NCBI GenBank assembly: GCA_963755335.1
Contig: CAVWJW010000008.1
Span: 992,001-1,056,000, forward strand
Length of the DNA: 64,000 bases
Reading direction: 5' to 3'
Source of the DNA: UBA10649 sp963755335
GTDB lineage: Bacteria; Actinomycetota; Actinomycetes; S36-B12
Part shown: piece after piece, positions 8,684 through 17,259 of the stretch
Layout: every line of letters starts with the position of its first letter
How positions within the stretch are numbered: position 1 is the first letter of the stretch
The notes under the pieces: model-generated
What the model saw: only the letters and a program-made list of their open reading frames with translations
Database searches by the model: none
Told to the model about the DNA's origin: nothing
Position numbers and translations under genes: made by a program

Positions 8684-9508
8684 ATGAAGCGCCACAACAG
8701 CAGGTCCGTCGCACTGAAGTCCGGAGCCGCGGTCGGCGCCATCAGCCTGGCCGCGTTCGGCCTGGTCGCACTTGCGCCGTTGGCGTCCGCCCACGATGCC
8801 CAGGGCAGTGGCGGCTCCAGCGAGCAGAACAGCAGCAACGACTCGAACGGACACGGCAGCAGCGACTCGAACGGACACGGCAGCAGCGACTCGAACGGAC
8901 ACGGCAGCAGCGACTCGAACGGGCACGGCAGCAGCGACTCGCACGAGACGCCCAAGCCGTCCGTCACCCCGGCTCCGCACCCGAGCGAGTCCGAGTCGGA
9001 GTCGCACAAGCCGTCGGACAAGCCGTCCGACAAGCCGACCTGCGATCCCTCGAGCACGCCCACCGAAACGCCGACGGACAACCCCACCGATCCCGCGAAC
9101 TCGACGCCGCCGGCCGTGCCGACGGTCGACCCGACCCAGTCCTCGACCTCCTCGACGGGCGGATCCACGCCGGCCGCGCCCGTCGTGACGCAGAGCCCGA
9201 CCGCGGTGGCTGCTGTCGCCGAGGAGACCCCCATCGTCATCAGCGCTCCGCAGGCCGGGACGATCAAGCCCGTCGCGAAGCCGGCCAAGAAGCCGAGCGC
9301 GGCCGTCAAGGCGCCGTCCAGCGTCGACGCCGGCGTTGCCGGCTCGATCCCGTCCAGCGCGACCATCCCGAGTGCGGTCAATGCCGGCGGCGGTTCATCG
9401 GCACCGTCCTCACAGCTTCCGGCGCTCGGTGTGGCGGCGATCGTTGCCGCGGCCCTGGCCGCTGCGGGTGCAACGGTTCGCCTGCGCACCTCCTCGCACA
9501 GCGGCTAG
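8684..9508 (+). CDS. Secreted low-complexity repeat protein with sortase-like C-terminus
   Basis: A 274-residue exported protein of unknown role. A signal peptide (about 1-36, ending LASAHA) is followed by four copies of DSNGHGSS encoded by a 24-base DNA repeat, then Ser/Glu/Lys/Pro/Thr-rich spacer (SESESHKPSDKPSDK, PTETPTDNPT) typical of wall-spanning stalks. The C-terminus reads LPALG, a hydrophobic segment, then a short basic tail (RLRTSSHSG), the layout of a sortase signal although LPALG departs from LPXTG. The ribosome site TAGGAG precedes ATG 8684. A strong terminator follows. The function could be adhesion or a cell-surface spacer; no enzymatic domain is seen. Confidence 0.65.
   Translation: MKRHNSRSVALKSGAAVGAISLAAFGLVALAPLASAHDAQGSGGSSEQNSSNDSNGHGSSDSNGHGSSDSNGHGSSDSNGHGSSDSHETPKPSVTPAPHPSESESESHKPSDKPSDKPTCDPSSTPTETPTDNPTDPANSTPPAVPTVDPTQSSTSSTGGSTPAAPVVTQSPTAVAAVAEETPIVISAPQAGTIKPVAKPAKKPSAAVKAPSSVDAGVAGSIPSSATIPSAVNAGGGSSAPSSQLPALGVAAIVAAALAAAGATVRLRTSSHSG
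8840..8935 (+). repeat. Four tandem copies of a 24-bp coding repeat
   Basis: Units at 8840, 8864, 8888 and 8912, near-identical (the fourth has one A-to-G change), encoding DSNGHGSS. The copies are contiguous with no spacers, so this is a protein repeat prone to copy-number change, not a CRISPR array. Confidence 0.9.
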
Positions 9509-9530
9509 TCACCCACGAGCGGGGGAGAAC

Positions 9531-9612
9531 AGCGGCCCCGCCTCCGCACCCGCAGTGATGAGTTCCTAGTACCCATCACCGCAGGCGCGTCGAGGCGGGG
9601 CCGCTACCTTTT
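9531..9612. terminator. Bidirectional terminator, 14-bp stem
   Basis: AGCGGCCCCGCCTC (9531-9544) is exactly complementary to 9592-9605, with a 47-base loop region, and is followed by CTTTTCT. It separates the plus-strand repeat protein from the minus-strand peptidase, whose stop lies at 9618. Confidence 0.8.
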
Positions 9613-9617
9613 CTCGA

Positions 9618-11210
9618 CTAGCTGCAGACCAGGCCCGGCGCGGGCGTCGTGCCGGTCAGCAAGTACGTCTCCACGGCCTTGTTGATGCAGGCGGAGCCGT
9701 TGCCGTACGCGGTATGGCCATCGCCCTTGAAGGTCAGCAGCGTGGAGGTCGGCAACTGCTTGCTCAGCGAGACCGCCCACGGGTACGGCGTCGCGGGGTC
9801 GTAGAGGGTTCCCACCACGACAACCGGAGCCGTGGTCGTCGATGCGGCCGGGGCCGGCACCCGGCCCGAGTGCCCGTACCACGTCGAGCACGGCGCATTG
9901 CCCCACGCCATCGACTTCGCCATCTCGGGCACGGGCGCGCCCTTGCTCCACCGGGCGGCGGCCGCGGCGAGGCCCGCCTGGCCGGGCGGCGGGGGCACGT
10001 CCCAGCAGGAGATCGCGTAGAACGCCGATTCGGCGTTGTTGCCGTACGTGTTGGGTCCCGTGCGCTCGGCGGCGATGTCGGCGATGGCCATCAGCCCGGA
10101 GCCGTTGCCCTGGGTTGCCTCCTTCAGGCCGATGCGCAGGGAGGGCCAGATGATGGGCGAGTACATCGAGTAGAAGATCGCCGAGAGGGCATCTGCCTGC
10201 GTGAGGGGGCGCTTCGGATCGTCCGTCTTGATCGGCTTATTGTCCAGGCCGGCCAGCAGGCGGTTGATGCCCGCCAGCACGGCCTTGGTGCCGCCCTTGT
10301 AGGCGCACGAGGCGTGGCGGGCGCAGTCGGCGGCGAAGCGGCTGACCGCCACCTGGAAGCCACGCGACTGGCCGCGCGACACCTGCATGATGTCGTTGGC
10401 CGGGTCCAGCGCCCCGTCGAGGACGAACCGTCCGACCCGGTCCGGGAACGCCTCGAGGTACAGGGTGCCGAGGTACGTTCCGTAGGACCAGCCCAGCCAG
10501 TTGAGCTTCTGATCACCCAGGGCCGCGCGCAGGATGTCCATGTCGCGCACGGTGTTCTCGGTGCCCACGTGTCGTGCAAGGTTCGGTGACTTCGTGAGGC
10601 ACCCGCGACCGACGATGCTCGCCATGTCCATGGCGTGCTTGACCTGGGCGGGGTTGCTGGGGGTGGCGTCGGTCTCGAGCAGGGCAGTGGTCTGCCGGCC
10701 GGTCACGCAGGTGATGGGGGCGGACTTGCCGACTCCACGCGGATCGAATCCCACGATGTCGAATGCCGCGTTGACCTTGGGGGCGATGGAGTTCGCGGTG
10801 TACGACGTGAAGTCCAGCCCCGAGGCACCGGGACCACCCGGGTTGATGACCAGGGCGCCCTGCCGCGGAGCCGGGCCCTTGGCCGGCGCCTTGTTGACCC
10901 GGATGGTGATCGTGGCGCCGGACGGATCGGCGTAGTCGAGGGGAACCGTGAGCCACGCGCATTGGAGGTTGTCGTCGCACGGCGTCCAGGTCAGGGTCTG
11001 CGTGTAGAAGGGCGCGAGCTCGTCGGGGTAGTCGGCACCCCTGTTGACCGAAGGTCCGGCACCCTGGGCCGAGGCCGTGACACTGGGTGCTGTGACCGTG
11101 CCACCGAGCAGGAGGGCGAGGCCGACGAGCATTCCCCGCCGAAGGCGAGATGAGCGACGTACGGCGTGGGGCTTCGGGCCTCGTGGGTTCACCCGCCCAC
11201 GGTACGTCAC
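9618..11210 (-). CDS. Secreted alpha/beta-hydrolase, tripeptidyl-aminopeptidase type
   Basis: A 530-residue protein related to Streptomyces tripeptidyl aminopeptidases. An Arg-rich N-terminus and hydrophobic segment (GMLVGLALLLGGTVTA) form a signal peptide. The hydrolase core has the oxyanion region NPGGPGASG, the DPRGVGKS block and the nucleophile elbow GWSYGTYLG; the C-terminal TAP-like domain holds GTLYDPATPYPWA and the catalytic-His candidate GDGHTAYG, ending VCS. The start is GTG at 11210; GTG 11192 (protein starting VNPRGPKP) is an equally possible start. It probably trims peptides outside the cell. Divergent from oleA with about 107 bp between start codons. Confidence 0.85.
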   Translation of the reverse strand: MTYRGRVNPRGPKPHAVRRSSRLRRGMLVGLALLLGGTVTAPSVTASAQGAGPSVNRGADYPDELAPFYTQTLTWTPCDDNLQCAWLTVPLDYADPSGATITIRVNKAPAKGPAPRQGALVINPGGPGASGLDFTSYTANSIAPKVNAAFDIVGFDPRGVGKSAPITCVTGRQTTALLETDATPSNPAQVKHAMDMASIVGRGCLTKSPNLARHVGTENTVRDMDILRAALGDQKLNWLGWSYGTYLGTLYLEAFPDRVGRFVLDGALDPANDIMQVSRGQSRGFQVAVSRFAADCARHASCAYKGGTKAVLAGINRLLAGLDNKPIKTDDPKRPLTQADALSAIFYSMYSPIIWPSLRIGLKEATQGNGSGLMAIADIAAERTGPNTYGNNAESAFYAISCWDVPPPPGQAGLAAAAARWSKGAPVPEMAKSMAWGNAPCSTWYGHSGRVPAPAASTTTAPVVVVGTLYDPATPYPWAVSLSKQLPTSTLLTFKGDGHTAYGNGSACINKAVETYLLTGTTPAPGLVCS

Positions 11211-11317
11211 GCCCGATCAATCGGGCGGAGCAGAGGTCCCACGCCGACCTCGGTAAGGCACCGCGCCGCTTCCATGGCAGGCTTGCCTGGTGACCCACTC
11301 GGGGTCGAGAGGACAAC

Positions 11318-12340
11318 ATGCGCGGCAACGCCACATATCGATACACCGATACTGCCGTGCTTTCGGTCGCCGCAGTCGATGCCCCCATCGTCGTCACCTC
11401 CCACGAGATCGACAACCAGCTCACCGGCACCTACGAGCGCGTAGGCCTCCGACCGGGCATGCTCGAGGCGCTTGCCGGGATCTCTGAGCGTCGCTGGTGG
11501 CCCGAAGACGTCTCGTTCGCGGACGCCGCCTCGATGGCCGGCGCGAAGGCGCTGGCGGAGGCGGGCATCGACCCTCGTGACGTCGGCCTGATGATCGACA
11601 CCTCGGTGTGCCGCGACCACCTCGAGCCGTCTGCCGCCGTCGACGTCCATCGACAGCTCGGCCTGTCGACCTCCTGCCTGAACTTCGACCTGTCCAACGC
11701 GTGCCTCGGCTTCGTCAACGGCATGCAACTGGCGGCGCTGATGATCGACAGCGGACAGATCGACTACGCGCTGATTGTCGACGGCGAAGGCGCTCGGCGC
11801 CTGCAGGAGGCCACGATCGCCCGTCTCCAGAGCCCTGAGGCGACGAAGGAGGACGTCATCGACAGCTTTGCGTCGTTGACGCTCGGGTCCGGCGGGGCCG
11901 CCATGGTCCTGGGTCGCGCCTCAGCCCACGCTGCCGGTCATCGATTCGTCGGCGGGGTGAGCCGGGCGGCCACGCAGTACAACACGCTCTGCGTCGGCGA
12001 CCTCGACCGCATGAAGACCGACTCGCGTGCACTGCTCGAGGCCGGGGTCGAGCTCGCCGTCGACACCTGGAAGGACGCAGCCGAGCACTTCGACTGGTCC
12101 AACCTCGACGCCTACGTGATCCATCAGGTATCGAAGGTGCACACGGCCGCCATCACGGGAGCGCTCGCGATCGACCCCGAGCGCACGCCGGTCATCTTCC
12201 CCACGCGTGGCAACGTCGGTCCGGCATCCATCCCGTTCACGCTGGCGGAGTACTCCGCTGGTTTCGTGGCGGGGGAGCGAATCGCGTGCCTGGGCATCGG
12301 CTCGGGGCTGAACTCCGCCGCCATCGAGATCGAGTGGTGA
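11318..12340 (+). CDS. oleA: OleA, acyl-CoA condensing thiolase-fold enzyme of olefin biosynthesis
   Basis: A 340-residue 3-oxoacyl-ACP synthase III-like enzyme. OleA joins two fatty acyl-CoAs head to head into a beta-keto acid, the first step to long-chain olefins. The catalytic Cys is C129 in DLSNACLGF, with H269 (VIHQVS) and N299 (PTRGNVGPASIP) completing the triad; E103 in HLEPS matches the glutamate contributed across the dimer in characterised OleA, and argues for OleA over FabH. The ribosome site GAGAGG precedes ATG 11318. The stop overlaps the oleBC start (GTGA), so the genes are translationally coupled. Order oleA-oleBC-oleD matches the Micrococcus luteus cluster. Confidence 0.9.
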   Translation: MRGNATYRYTDTAVLSVAAVDAPIVVTSHEIDNQLTGTYERVGLRPGMLEALAGISERRWWPEDVSFADAASMAGAKALAEAGIDPRDVGLMIDTSVCRDHLEPSAAVDVHRQLGLSTSCLNFDLSNACLGFVNGMQLAALMIDSGQIDYALIVDGEGARRLQEATIARLQSPEATKEDVIDSFASLTLGSGGAAMVLGRASAHAAGHRFVGGVSRAATQYNTLCVGDLDRMKTDSRALLEAGVELAVDTWKDAAEHFDWSNLDAYVIHQVSKVHTAAITGALAIDPERTPVIFPTRGNVGPASIPFTLAEYSAGFVAGERIACLGIGSGLNSAAIEIEW

Positions 12341-14870
12341 GCACGAGCCAACCTGCCAGTCGCCCTCCGGCCGGCTTGCCCGGCCTGGATCCGGCGTGGT
12401 CTCGACTGGTCACGACCCGTGACTCCGACGGCGTCAATCGCACCTGGCACGTCCTCGACTCCTTCGCCAACCGCGTCGACTCGCCCGCGCTGACGTTGCT
12501 GTGCGTGCACGGCAATCCCACCTGGTCCTACCTGTGGCGGCGCGTGCTGGCAGAGGCGCCCGCCGATGTCCGCGTGATCGCGGTGGACCAGCTCGACATG
12601 GGGTACTCGGAGCGCACCGGGTCGGTGCGTCGGCTCGAGCAGCGCGTCGACGACCTGGGCAGCGTGGTGGACGCCCTGAACGTGCGCGGACCCGTCGTCA
12701 CGGTCGCGCATGACTGGGGAGGTCCGGTCTCGCTGGGCTGGGTCCTGCGCCATCGGGACGCCGTCACCGGCGTCGTGCTCCTCAACACCGCTGTGCATCA
12801 GCCCGCAGGCTCACCGGCACCGACCGTCATCCGCATGGCCCGATTCGGCCCGGTGCTGCGGCTGAACACGGTCTCAACCCCGGCCTTCGTCCGGGCCACC
12901 ACGGTGCTGAGCGGGAAGGCCATGCCGAAGGACGTCGTGCGGGCGTTCGCCGCTCCGTACGGGGCGCCGGACCGTCGGGAGGCGGTCGGCGCCTTCGTCG
13001 AGGACATCCCCCTCCATGGCGACCACCCGAGCGCGGCGACCCTCGACGCCATCGCCGCTGGTGCGCGGACACTGACCGACATCCCGGTGCTCCTCCTGTG
13101 GGGGCCGGGCGACCCGGTGTTCTCGGATCGGTATCTGAACGACCTGATCGAGCGCATGCCGCACGCGGATGTCCATCGCTACGAGGGGGCCCGCCACCTG
13201 GTCAGCGAGGACGCGCCCGAACTCGTCGGCGACCTGTTCACCTGGGTCGGGGACCTTCGCGCCGAGCCGCCGTCGCCGGGGGACAGCACGGAGTCGATCT
13301 GGCGACTGCCGATGTGGAGCGGCCTCGAGGCGAGAGCGCAGGACGCTCCGTCAGCCACCGCACTGACCGAATGGACAGACGACGCCTGGCGCGCCGTGAG
13401 CTGGGGGCTCCTGGCCGCGAAACGTCGACCGACTGGCCCGTGGCCTGGCCGCGCGCGGCGTCCGGCGAGGGGACCGCGTGGCGGTCCTCATCCGGCCCGG
13501 CGCCGACCTCCTCGCTGTGGTCTACGCGTGCTGGCGGATCGGCGCCAGCGTTGTCGTGACCGATGCGGGACTGGGCGTGCGCGGGATGCGTCGAGCACTG
13601 CGCGGTTCAGGCGCCAAGCACGTCATCGCCATCCCTCAGGGGATCGCCCTCGCGCGGACTGCCGGACTGCCCGGACGTCGCATCTCGACGAAGGAGCTGC
13701 CGGCCATCGCGCTGGCGGGCACGCACGCCCCGCTGCCTGACCCGCCGGGTCCCGAGGACGAAGCAGCCGTGGTCTTCACCTCCGGGTCCACCGGGCCGGC
13801 CAAGGGCGTCGTCTACCGGCACCACCAGGTCGAGCGGACTCGCGACCTGCTCGTGGAGCACTACGCGATCACTCGAGACGACGTGCTCGTGGCCGCGTTC
13901 GCGCCCTGGGCCATCCTCGGACCGGCCCTCGGCATCGCCTCGGTCGCTCCCCGACATGGACGTCACGTCGCCACGAACCTTGAAGGCGGCAGCGCTCGCC
14001 GAGGCGGTCGGCGTCTCGCGGGGCACCTTGCTGTGGGCGTCGCCGGCGGCATTCGGCAGCGTGATCGCGAGCAGCGGGTCGCTCGATGCGACGCAGCGAG
14101 CCGCCTTCGACTCACTGCGGCTCGTACTTGGCGCTGGTGCTCCGGTGCCGGTGGACCAGCTGCGCTCGATGGCCGACCTGTGTCGACGGGCTGAGGTGCG
14201 CACTCCCTACGGCATGACCGAGGCGCTGCCCGTCTGTGACGTCACGCTGGCCGAGATCGAGTCGGCGGGCCCTGGCGGCGGAGTCCTCGTCGGTCGACCC
14301 CTGCCTGGGGTCCAGGTCCGCATCAGCGCGGTCGACCCGGAGGGTCGAGCGAACGGGCCGCTCACGACCTCCCCGGGCGTCCTGGGCGAGGTGGTCGTCG
14401 CCGGCCCGCACCTCAAGGACCGATACGACCGGCTGTGGGCGACGGAGAGGGCGAGCGGACGCGACGTCGGCTGGCATCGCACCGGCGACCTCGGGCACCT
14501 CGACGCCGATGGGCGCCTGTGGATCGGCGGCCGTCTGGCTCATGTGATCTGCACGCCTGACGGGCCGATCGCCCCGGTGGGCGTCGAGCAGGCGGTTCGC
14601 GCGCTCGATGCGGTCACGTCGTCGGCGTGCGTCGGCGTCGGGCCGCGTGGTGCTCAGCAGGTCGTCGTGATCGTCGTCACCGACGGCCGCCGAAACGGGC
14701 TGGCGGATCTGTCCGTGGCCGACGAAGTGCGCCAGTCGGTGGACGTGCCGGTGGCCGCAGTCCTCGAGCGACGGGATCTTCCCGTGGACATCCGGCACAA
14801 CAGCAAGATCGACCGCACGGCGCTGGCGGCGTGGGCCGACGACCTGCTGGCCGGGCGGACCCGAACCTGA
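12337..14870 (+). CDS. oleBC: OleBC fusion: beta-lactone decarboxylase plus beta-lactone synthetase (two frame breaks)
   Basis: Read across two single-base breaks, this is one 843-residue protein. Residues 1 to about 310 are OleB, of the haloalkane dehalogenase fold: oxyanion HGNPTW (59-64), nucleophile D126 in AHDWGG, and a late His in GARHLV; it decarboxylates the beta-lactone to the olefin. The rest is OleC, an ANL adenylate-forming enzyme making the beta-lactone: P-loop FTSGSTGPAKG, PYGMTE and HRTGDLGHLD. Breaks lie at the AAA of 13420-13422 and the CCCC of 13949-13952; dropping one base at each restores the expected protein. GTG 12337 overlaps the oleA stop and the stop overlaps oleD (TGATG). 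Fusion of B and C is the known actinobacterial form. The breaks look like sequencing errors. Confidence 0.85.
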
Positions 14871-15835
14871 TGCGGGTGCTCGTCACGGGCGGTCGCGGCC
14901 TGCTGGGCGGAGCGGTCGTGCGCGAGCTGGTGCGGCGCGGCCATGATGTGACGTGCCTGCAGCGCTCGCCAGCGGGCCACGGTGCCGCCGTTCGTGAGGT
15001 CCTGGGTGACGTCAACGACCCCTCGGCGGTGCGCACGGCGATGGAGGGCTGTCGTGCAGTCGTCCACCTCGCGGCCAGGGTCTCCATGCATGGGGACTGG
15101 GCTGACTTCGAGCGAGACAATGTCCAGGGCACGCAGAACGTCCTGAGTGCCGCGCGCGCGAGCGGCGCGCACCGGTTCGTCTACGTGTCCTCGCCGTCTG
15201 TCGCGCACGCCGGGCGGCCGCTGGTCGGCGTGGCTGCGGAGCCGGCGGATCCGGATGCGGCGCGGGGCAGTTACGCCCGAAGCAAGGCCATGGCAGAGCG
15301 TGCGGTGCTGGCCGAGTCGGAGCTGGCCACCGTGGCGGTTCGCCCGCACCTGGTGTGGGGGCCCGGGGACACGCAGTTCGTCGCCCGGATCGCGGCACGC
15401 GCGCGGGCGGGACGACTCGTCTTCGTCGACGACGGCGCAGCCTTGATCGACACGACCTACGTCGACAACGCTGCCGACGCGATCGCACAGGCGGTCGAGC
15501 GGTGCACCGAGGACGACGTGCGAGGGCGGCCGTTCGTCGTGACGAACGGTGAGCCGCGAACGGTGCGCGAGATCCTGTCGCGGATCGCCATTGCCGCGGG
15601 GGCCGATCCGCCGAGCCGGGGCGTGCCCTTCGCCATCGCGCGGGCGGCGGGCTCCGTGGCGGAGGCCGTCTGGGCACTGGGGGATCGAGCCGCCGAGCCG
15701 GTGCTCTCGGCCTTCGTGGTCGAGCAGTTGGCGACGGCGCACTGGTTCGACCAGCGGGAGACCCGTCGAGCACTCGACTGGGCTCCGCGTGTGAGCCTTG
15801 CCGAGGGGTTCGCGCGGCTGGCCGCGCAGCTGTGA
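14870..15835 (+). CDS. oleD: OleD, NADPH-dependent 2-alkyl-3-ketoacid reductase
   Basis: A 321-residue extended short-chain dehydrogenase/NAD-epimerase family protein. In the Ole pathway it reduces the OleA beta-keto acid to the beta-hydroxy acid used by OleC. Seen: the nucleotide-binding VTGGRGLLGG at residues 5-14, the downstream VHLAARVS, and the catalytic YARSK motif (YxxxK), followed by RPHLVWGPGD. The start is ATG 14870, sharing bases with the oleBC stop. The frame is intact, unlike oleBC. The gene ends the operon; a strong hairpin at 15939-15971 probably terminates it. Confidence 0.9.
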   Translation: MRVLVTGGRGLLGGAVVRELVRRGHDVTCLQRSPAGHGAAVREVLGDVNDPSAVRTAMEGCRAVVHLAARVSMHGDWADFERDNVQGTQNVLSAARASGAHRFVYVSSPSVAHAGRPLVGVAAEPADPDAARGSYARSKAMAERAVLAESELATVAVRPHLVWGPGDTQFVARIAARARAGRLVFVDDGAALIDTTYVDNAADAIAQAVERCTEDDVRGRPFVVTNGEPRTVREILSRIAIAAGADPPSRGVPFAIARAAGSVAEAVWALGDRAAEPVLSAFVVEQLATAHWFDQRETRRALDWAPRVSLAEGFARLAAQL

Positions 15836-15938
15836 GACCGGTCACGCTCGTGCGGCGAATCGGCGTGGCGGATTTCAGGAATCGGCGGCGGGTCGTCGAT
15901 AATTGGCAGAGCACGGCAGGCACGACCTGCAACAGCAG

Positions 15939-15971
15939 AAGGCCCCTCGAAGTATGAGTTCGAGGGGCCTT
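15939..15971. terminator. Perfect 13-bp hairpin terminator between oleD and the minus-strand RNA
   Basis: AAGGCCCCTCGAA (15939-15951), loop GTATGAG, then its exact complement at 15959-15971; flanking ACAGC/GCTGT could lengthen the stem. No long T-run follows on either side. It would end oleD transcription and also close the proposed minus-strand RNA. Confidence 0.75.
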
Positions 15972-16199
15972 GCTGTGGAGGCGTCCAGTTCACCGCCCGA
16001 TCTCTCGGGGCACTCGCGCTAGGTGCAGATCGCTGTGCTCACTCCACGTTTCCGTGTCGTCGGCCGAACCGTTCTCGCCTCCTCGAGCCGTTCCGCCTTC
16101 GCCGACCCCGCCAGCACTCGGGACCCTTCGAGTCCTCCCTTGCGGGAGTCTTCGTCGTGTGGCTCGACTTCCTTGCTCGACCCGCTCCTTGCGGTGCGG
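15939..16199 (-). ncRNA. Candidate structured non-coding RNA, about 260 nt
   Basis: No convincing protein gene lies at 15836-16330. On the minus strand the sequence folds locally over and over: CCGC/GCGG with loop AAGGA (16182-16194), CTCCC-GCAA-GGGAG (16135-16148), ACTCG/CGAGT (16116-16133), GTCGGC/GCCGAC (16101-16106 with 16059-16064) enclosing GAAC/GTTC and CTCG-AGGAGG-CGAG (16074-16087), CACG-GAAA-CGTG (16045-16056), and CCCGA-GAGA-TCGGG (15996-16009). Three caps are GNRA tetraloops. The AGGAGG loop with its flank (16076-16082) is exactly complementary to 15977-15983, a possible pseudoknot. It ends at the strong hairpin and starts near a promoter-like TTGCAA/TAGAAA pair. I do not recognise tmRNA, RNase P or SRP RNA motifs; a 6S/Ms1-like RNA is one idea by size only. 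Confidence 0.5.
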
Positions 16200-16206
16200 T
16201 AGGTAA

Positions 16207-16236
16207 TTTCTACTCGTGTTGATCGTGGCGTTGCAA
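16207..16236 (-). promoter_or_regulatory. Promoter candidate for the structured RNA
   Basis: On the minus strand TTGCAA (16231-16236) is followed after 18 bases by TAGAAA (16207-16212). Transcription would start near 16199, just before the first hairpin. It is one of the few AT-rich spots nearby. Confidence 0.4.
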
Positions 16237-16330
16237 CCGGTTCGTCAAACTTTTCGAGGAAATCCTGACCCTTGACTAACGCTGCCGCCATTTGGTCGCT
16301 CGCGTCACACGTGTGCTGACCACGAGCCGG

Positions 16331-17169
16331 TCAGCGGCCGTCGAAGGCGAGGAATTCGGTCACCAGGTCGGTGAACTCCCGCGCATGCTCGATCTGCGTC
16401 CAGTGCCCGCAGCGGCTGAACACGTGCAGCTGCGAATCGTCGATAAGTTCAAGCAGCGCAAGGGAATTCGCCATCGGGATCACCTGGTCGTCGCGTCCAT
16501 GGACAATGAGGGTGCGCTGGTCGATCGACCTGATGTCGTTGAGCGGGTGCGTCATCGCGTCGAGGGCCACCTGGCGTGGCGGCGGGAACATCGCGGCGAA
16601 CGCCTCCTGAACGCCCGGGCCGGATGCTTGCCTCGGTAGCGGAGCTCGGCGAGGTCGGCGCCGGCGAGCGCCGGGTCGTAGGCGAACAGGTGCAGCAGGG
16701 CGAGCATGTTCTCGACGGAGGGCTCGTAGCCCCACACCGCGTCGAGGCCGGGGGTGATGGCGAACGGGACCCCCACCGAGCCCATGAGCACCAGGCGGTT
16801 GACTCGTTCCGGGTGGTGGATGGCCAGCGACATGGCCAGCGAGCCGCCGAAGGAGTTGCCCACGACGTGCGCCTGCTCGATGCCCAGGGCATCCATGACG
16901 CCGATGGCGTGGTCCGTCCACGTCGACAGGTCGTACGTCACACCGGCCGGCCGCTCGGTGAACCCGAACCCCACGATGTCCGGAGCGATGACCCTGAACC
17001 GCTCGGCCAGGGACGGGATCGACAGGCGCCAGTTCGCCCAGGCGGTGACGCCCGGCCCCGAGCCGTGCAGCAGGAGCACCGGGTCGCCGCTGCCGACGTC
17101 GTGCAGGTTCGTCGCGATGCCGTTCGCCACGACCGTGAGGCCGACTTCGGGGGAGGGGGGAGGCGTCAT
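16331..17169 (-). CDS. Alpha/beta hydrolase, meta-cleavage (C-C bond) hydrolase-like, two frame breaks
   Basis: After repair, 278 residues resembling MhpC/BphD-type hydrolases that cut ring-fission products. Seen: oxyanion LLHGSGPGVTAWANW, nucleophile elbow GNSFGGS, catalytic Asp in HGRDDQVIP and His in GHWTQIEHA. The frame breaks twice within 25 bases (near 16613-16620 and 16635): removing one C from each short C-run gives LRYEASIRPGVQEAFAAMFP, which fits the family. The start is ATG 17169 (MTPPPSPEV). No other aromatic-catabolism gene is nearby, so substrate assignment is weak; general ester hydrolysis is an alternative. Confidence 0.75.
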
Positions 17170-17259
17170 GACGTCATTCTGGGTGCCCGCCGGCCCGCAC
17201 CCACCCTCGTTCCGCAGGGCGGCCCAGTGCCACAGCCAGCGCTTGGTTGGATGGGGACC

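Noticed and set aside
8840..8935. CRISPR-like direct repeats
   Set aside because: Units are contiguous without spacers and encode protein repeats in frame.
8671..9489. Antisense ORF with PFESLLPC repeats
   Set aside because: It is the complement of the repeat-protein gene; the plus strand has the ribosome site, signal peptide and terminator.
15898..15971. Small plus-strand RNA from a GATAAT box to the hairpin
   Set aside because: The matching -35 is poor and the hairpin is better explained as the oleD terminator and the end of the minus-strand RNA; kept only as a weak alternative.
16019..16291. 90-codon minus-strand ORF in the oleD-hydrolase gap
   Set aside because: Its codon third positions are not as GC-rich as neighbouring genes, no ribosome site is seen, its start lies upstream of the likely promoter, and the hairpins of the proposed RNA run straight through it.
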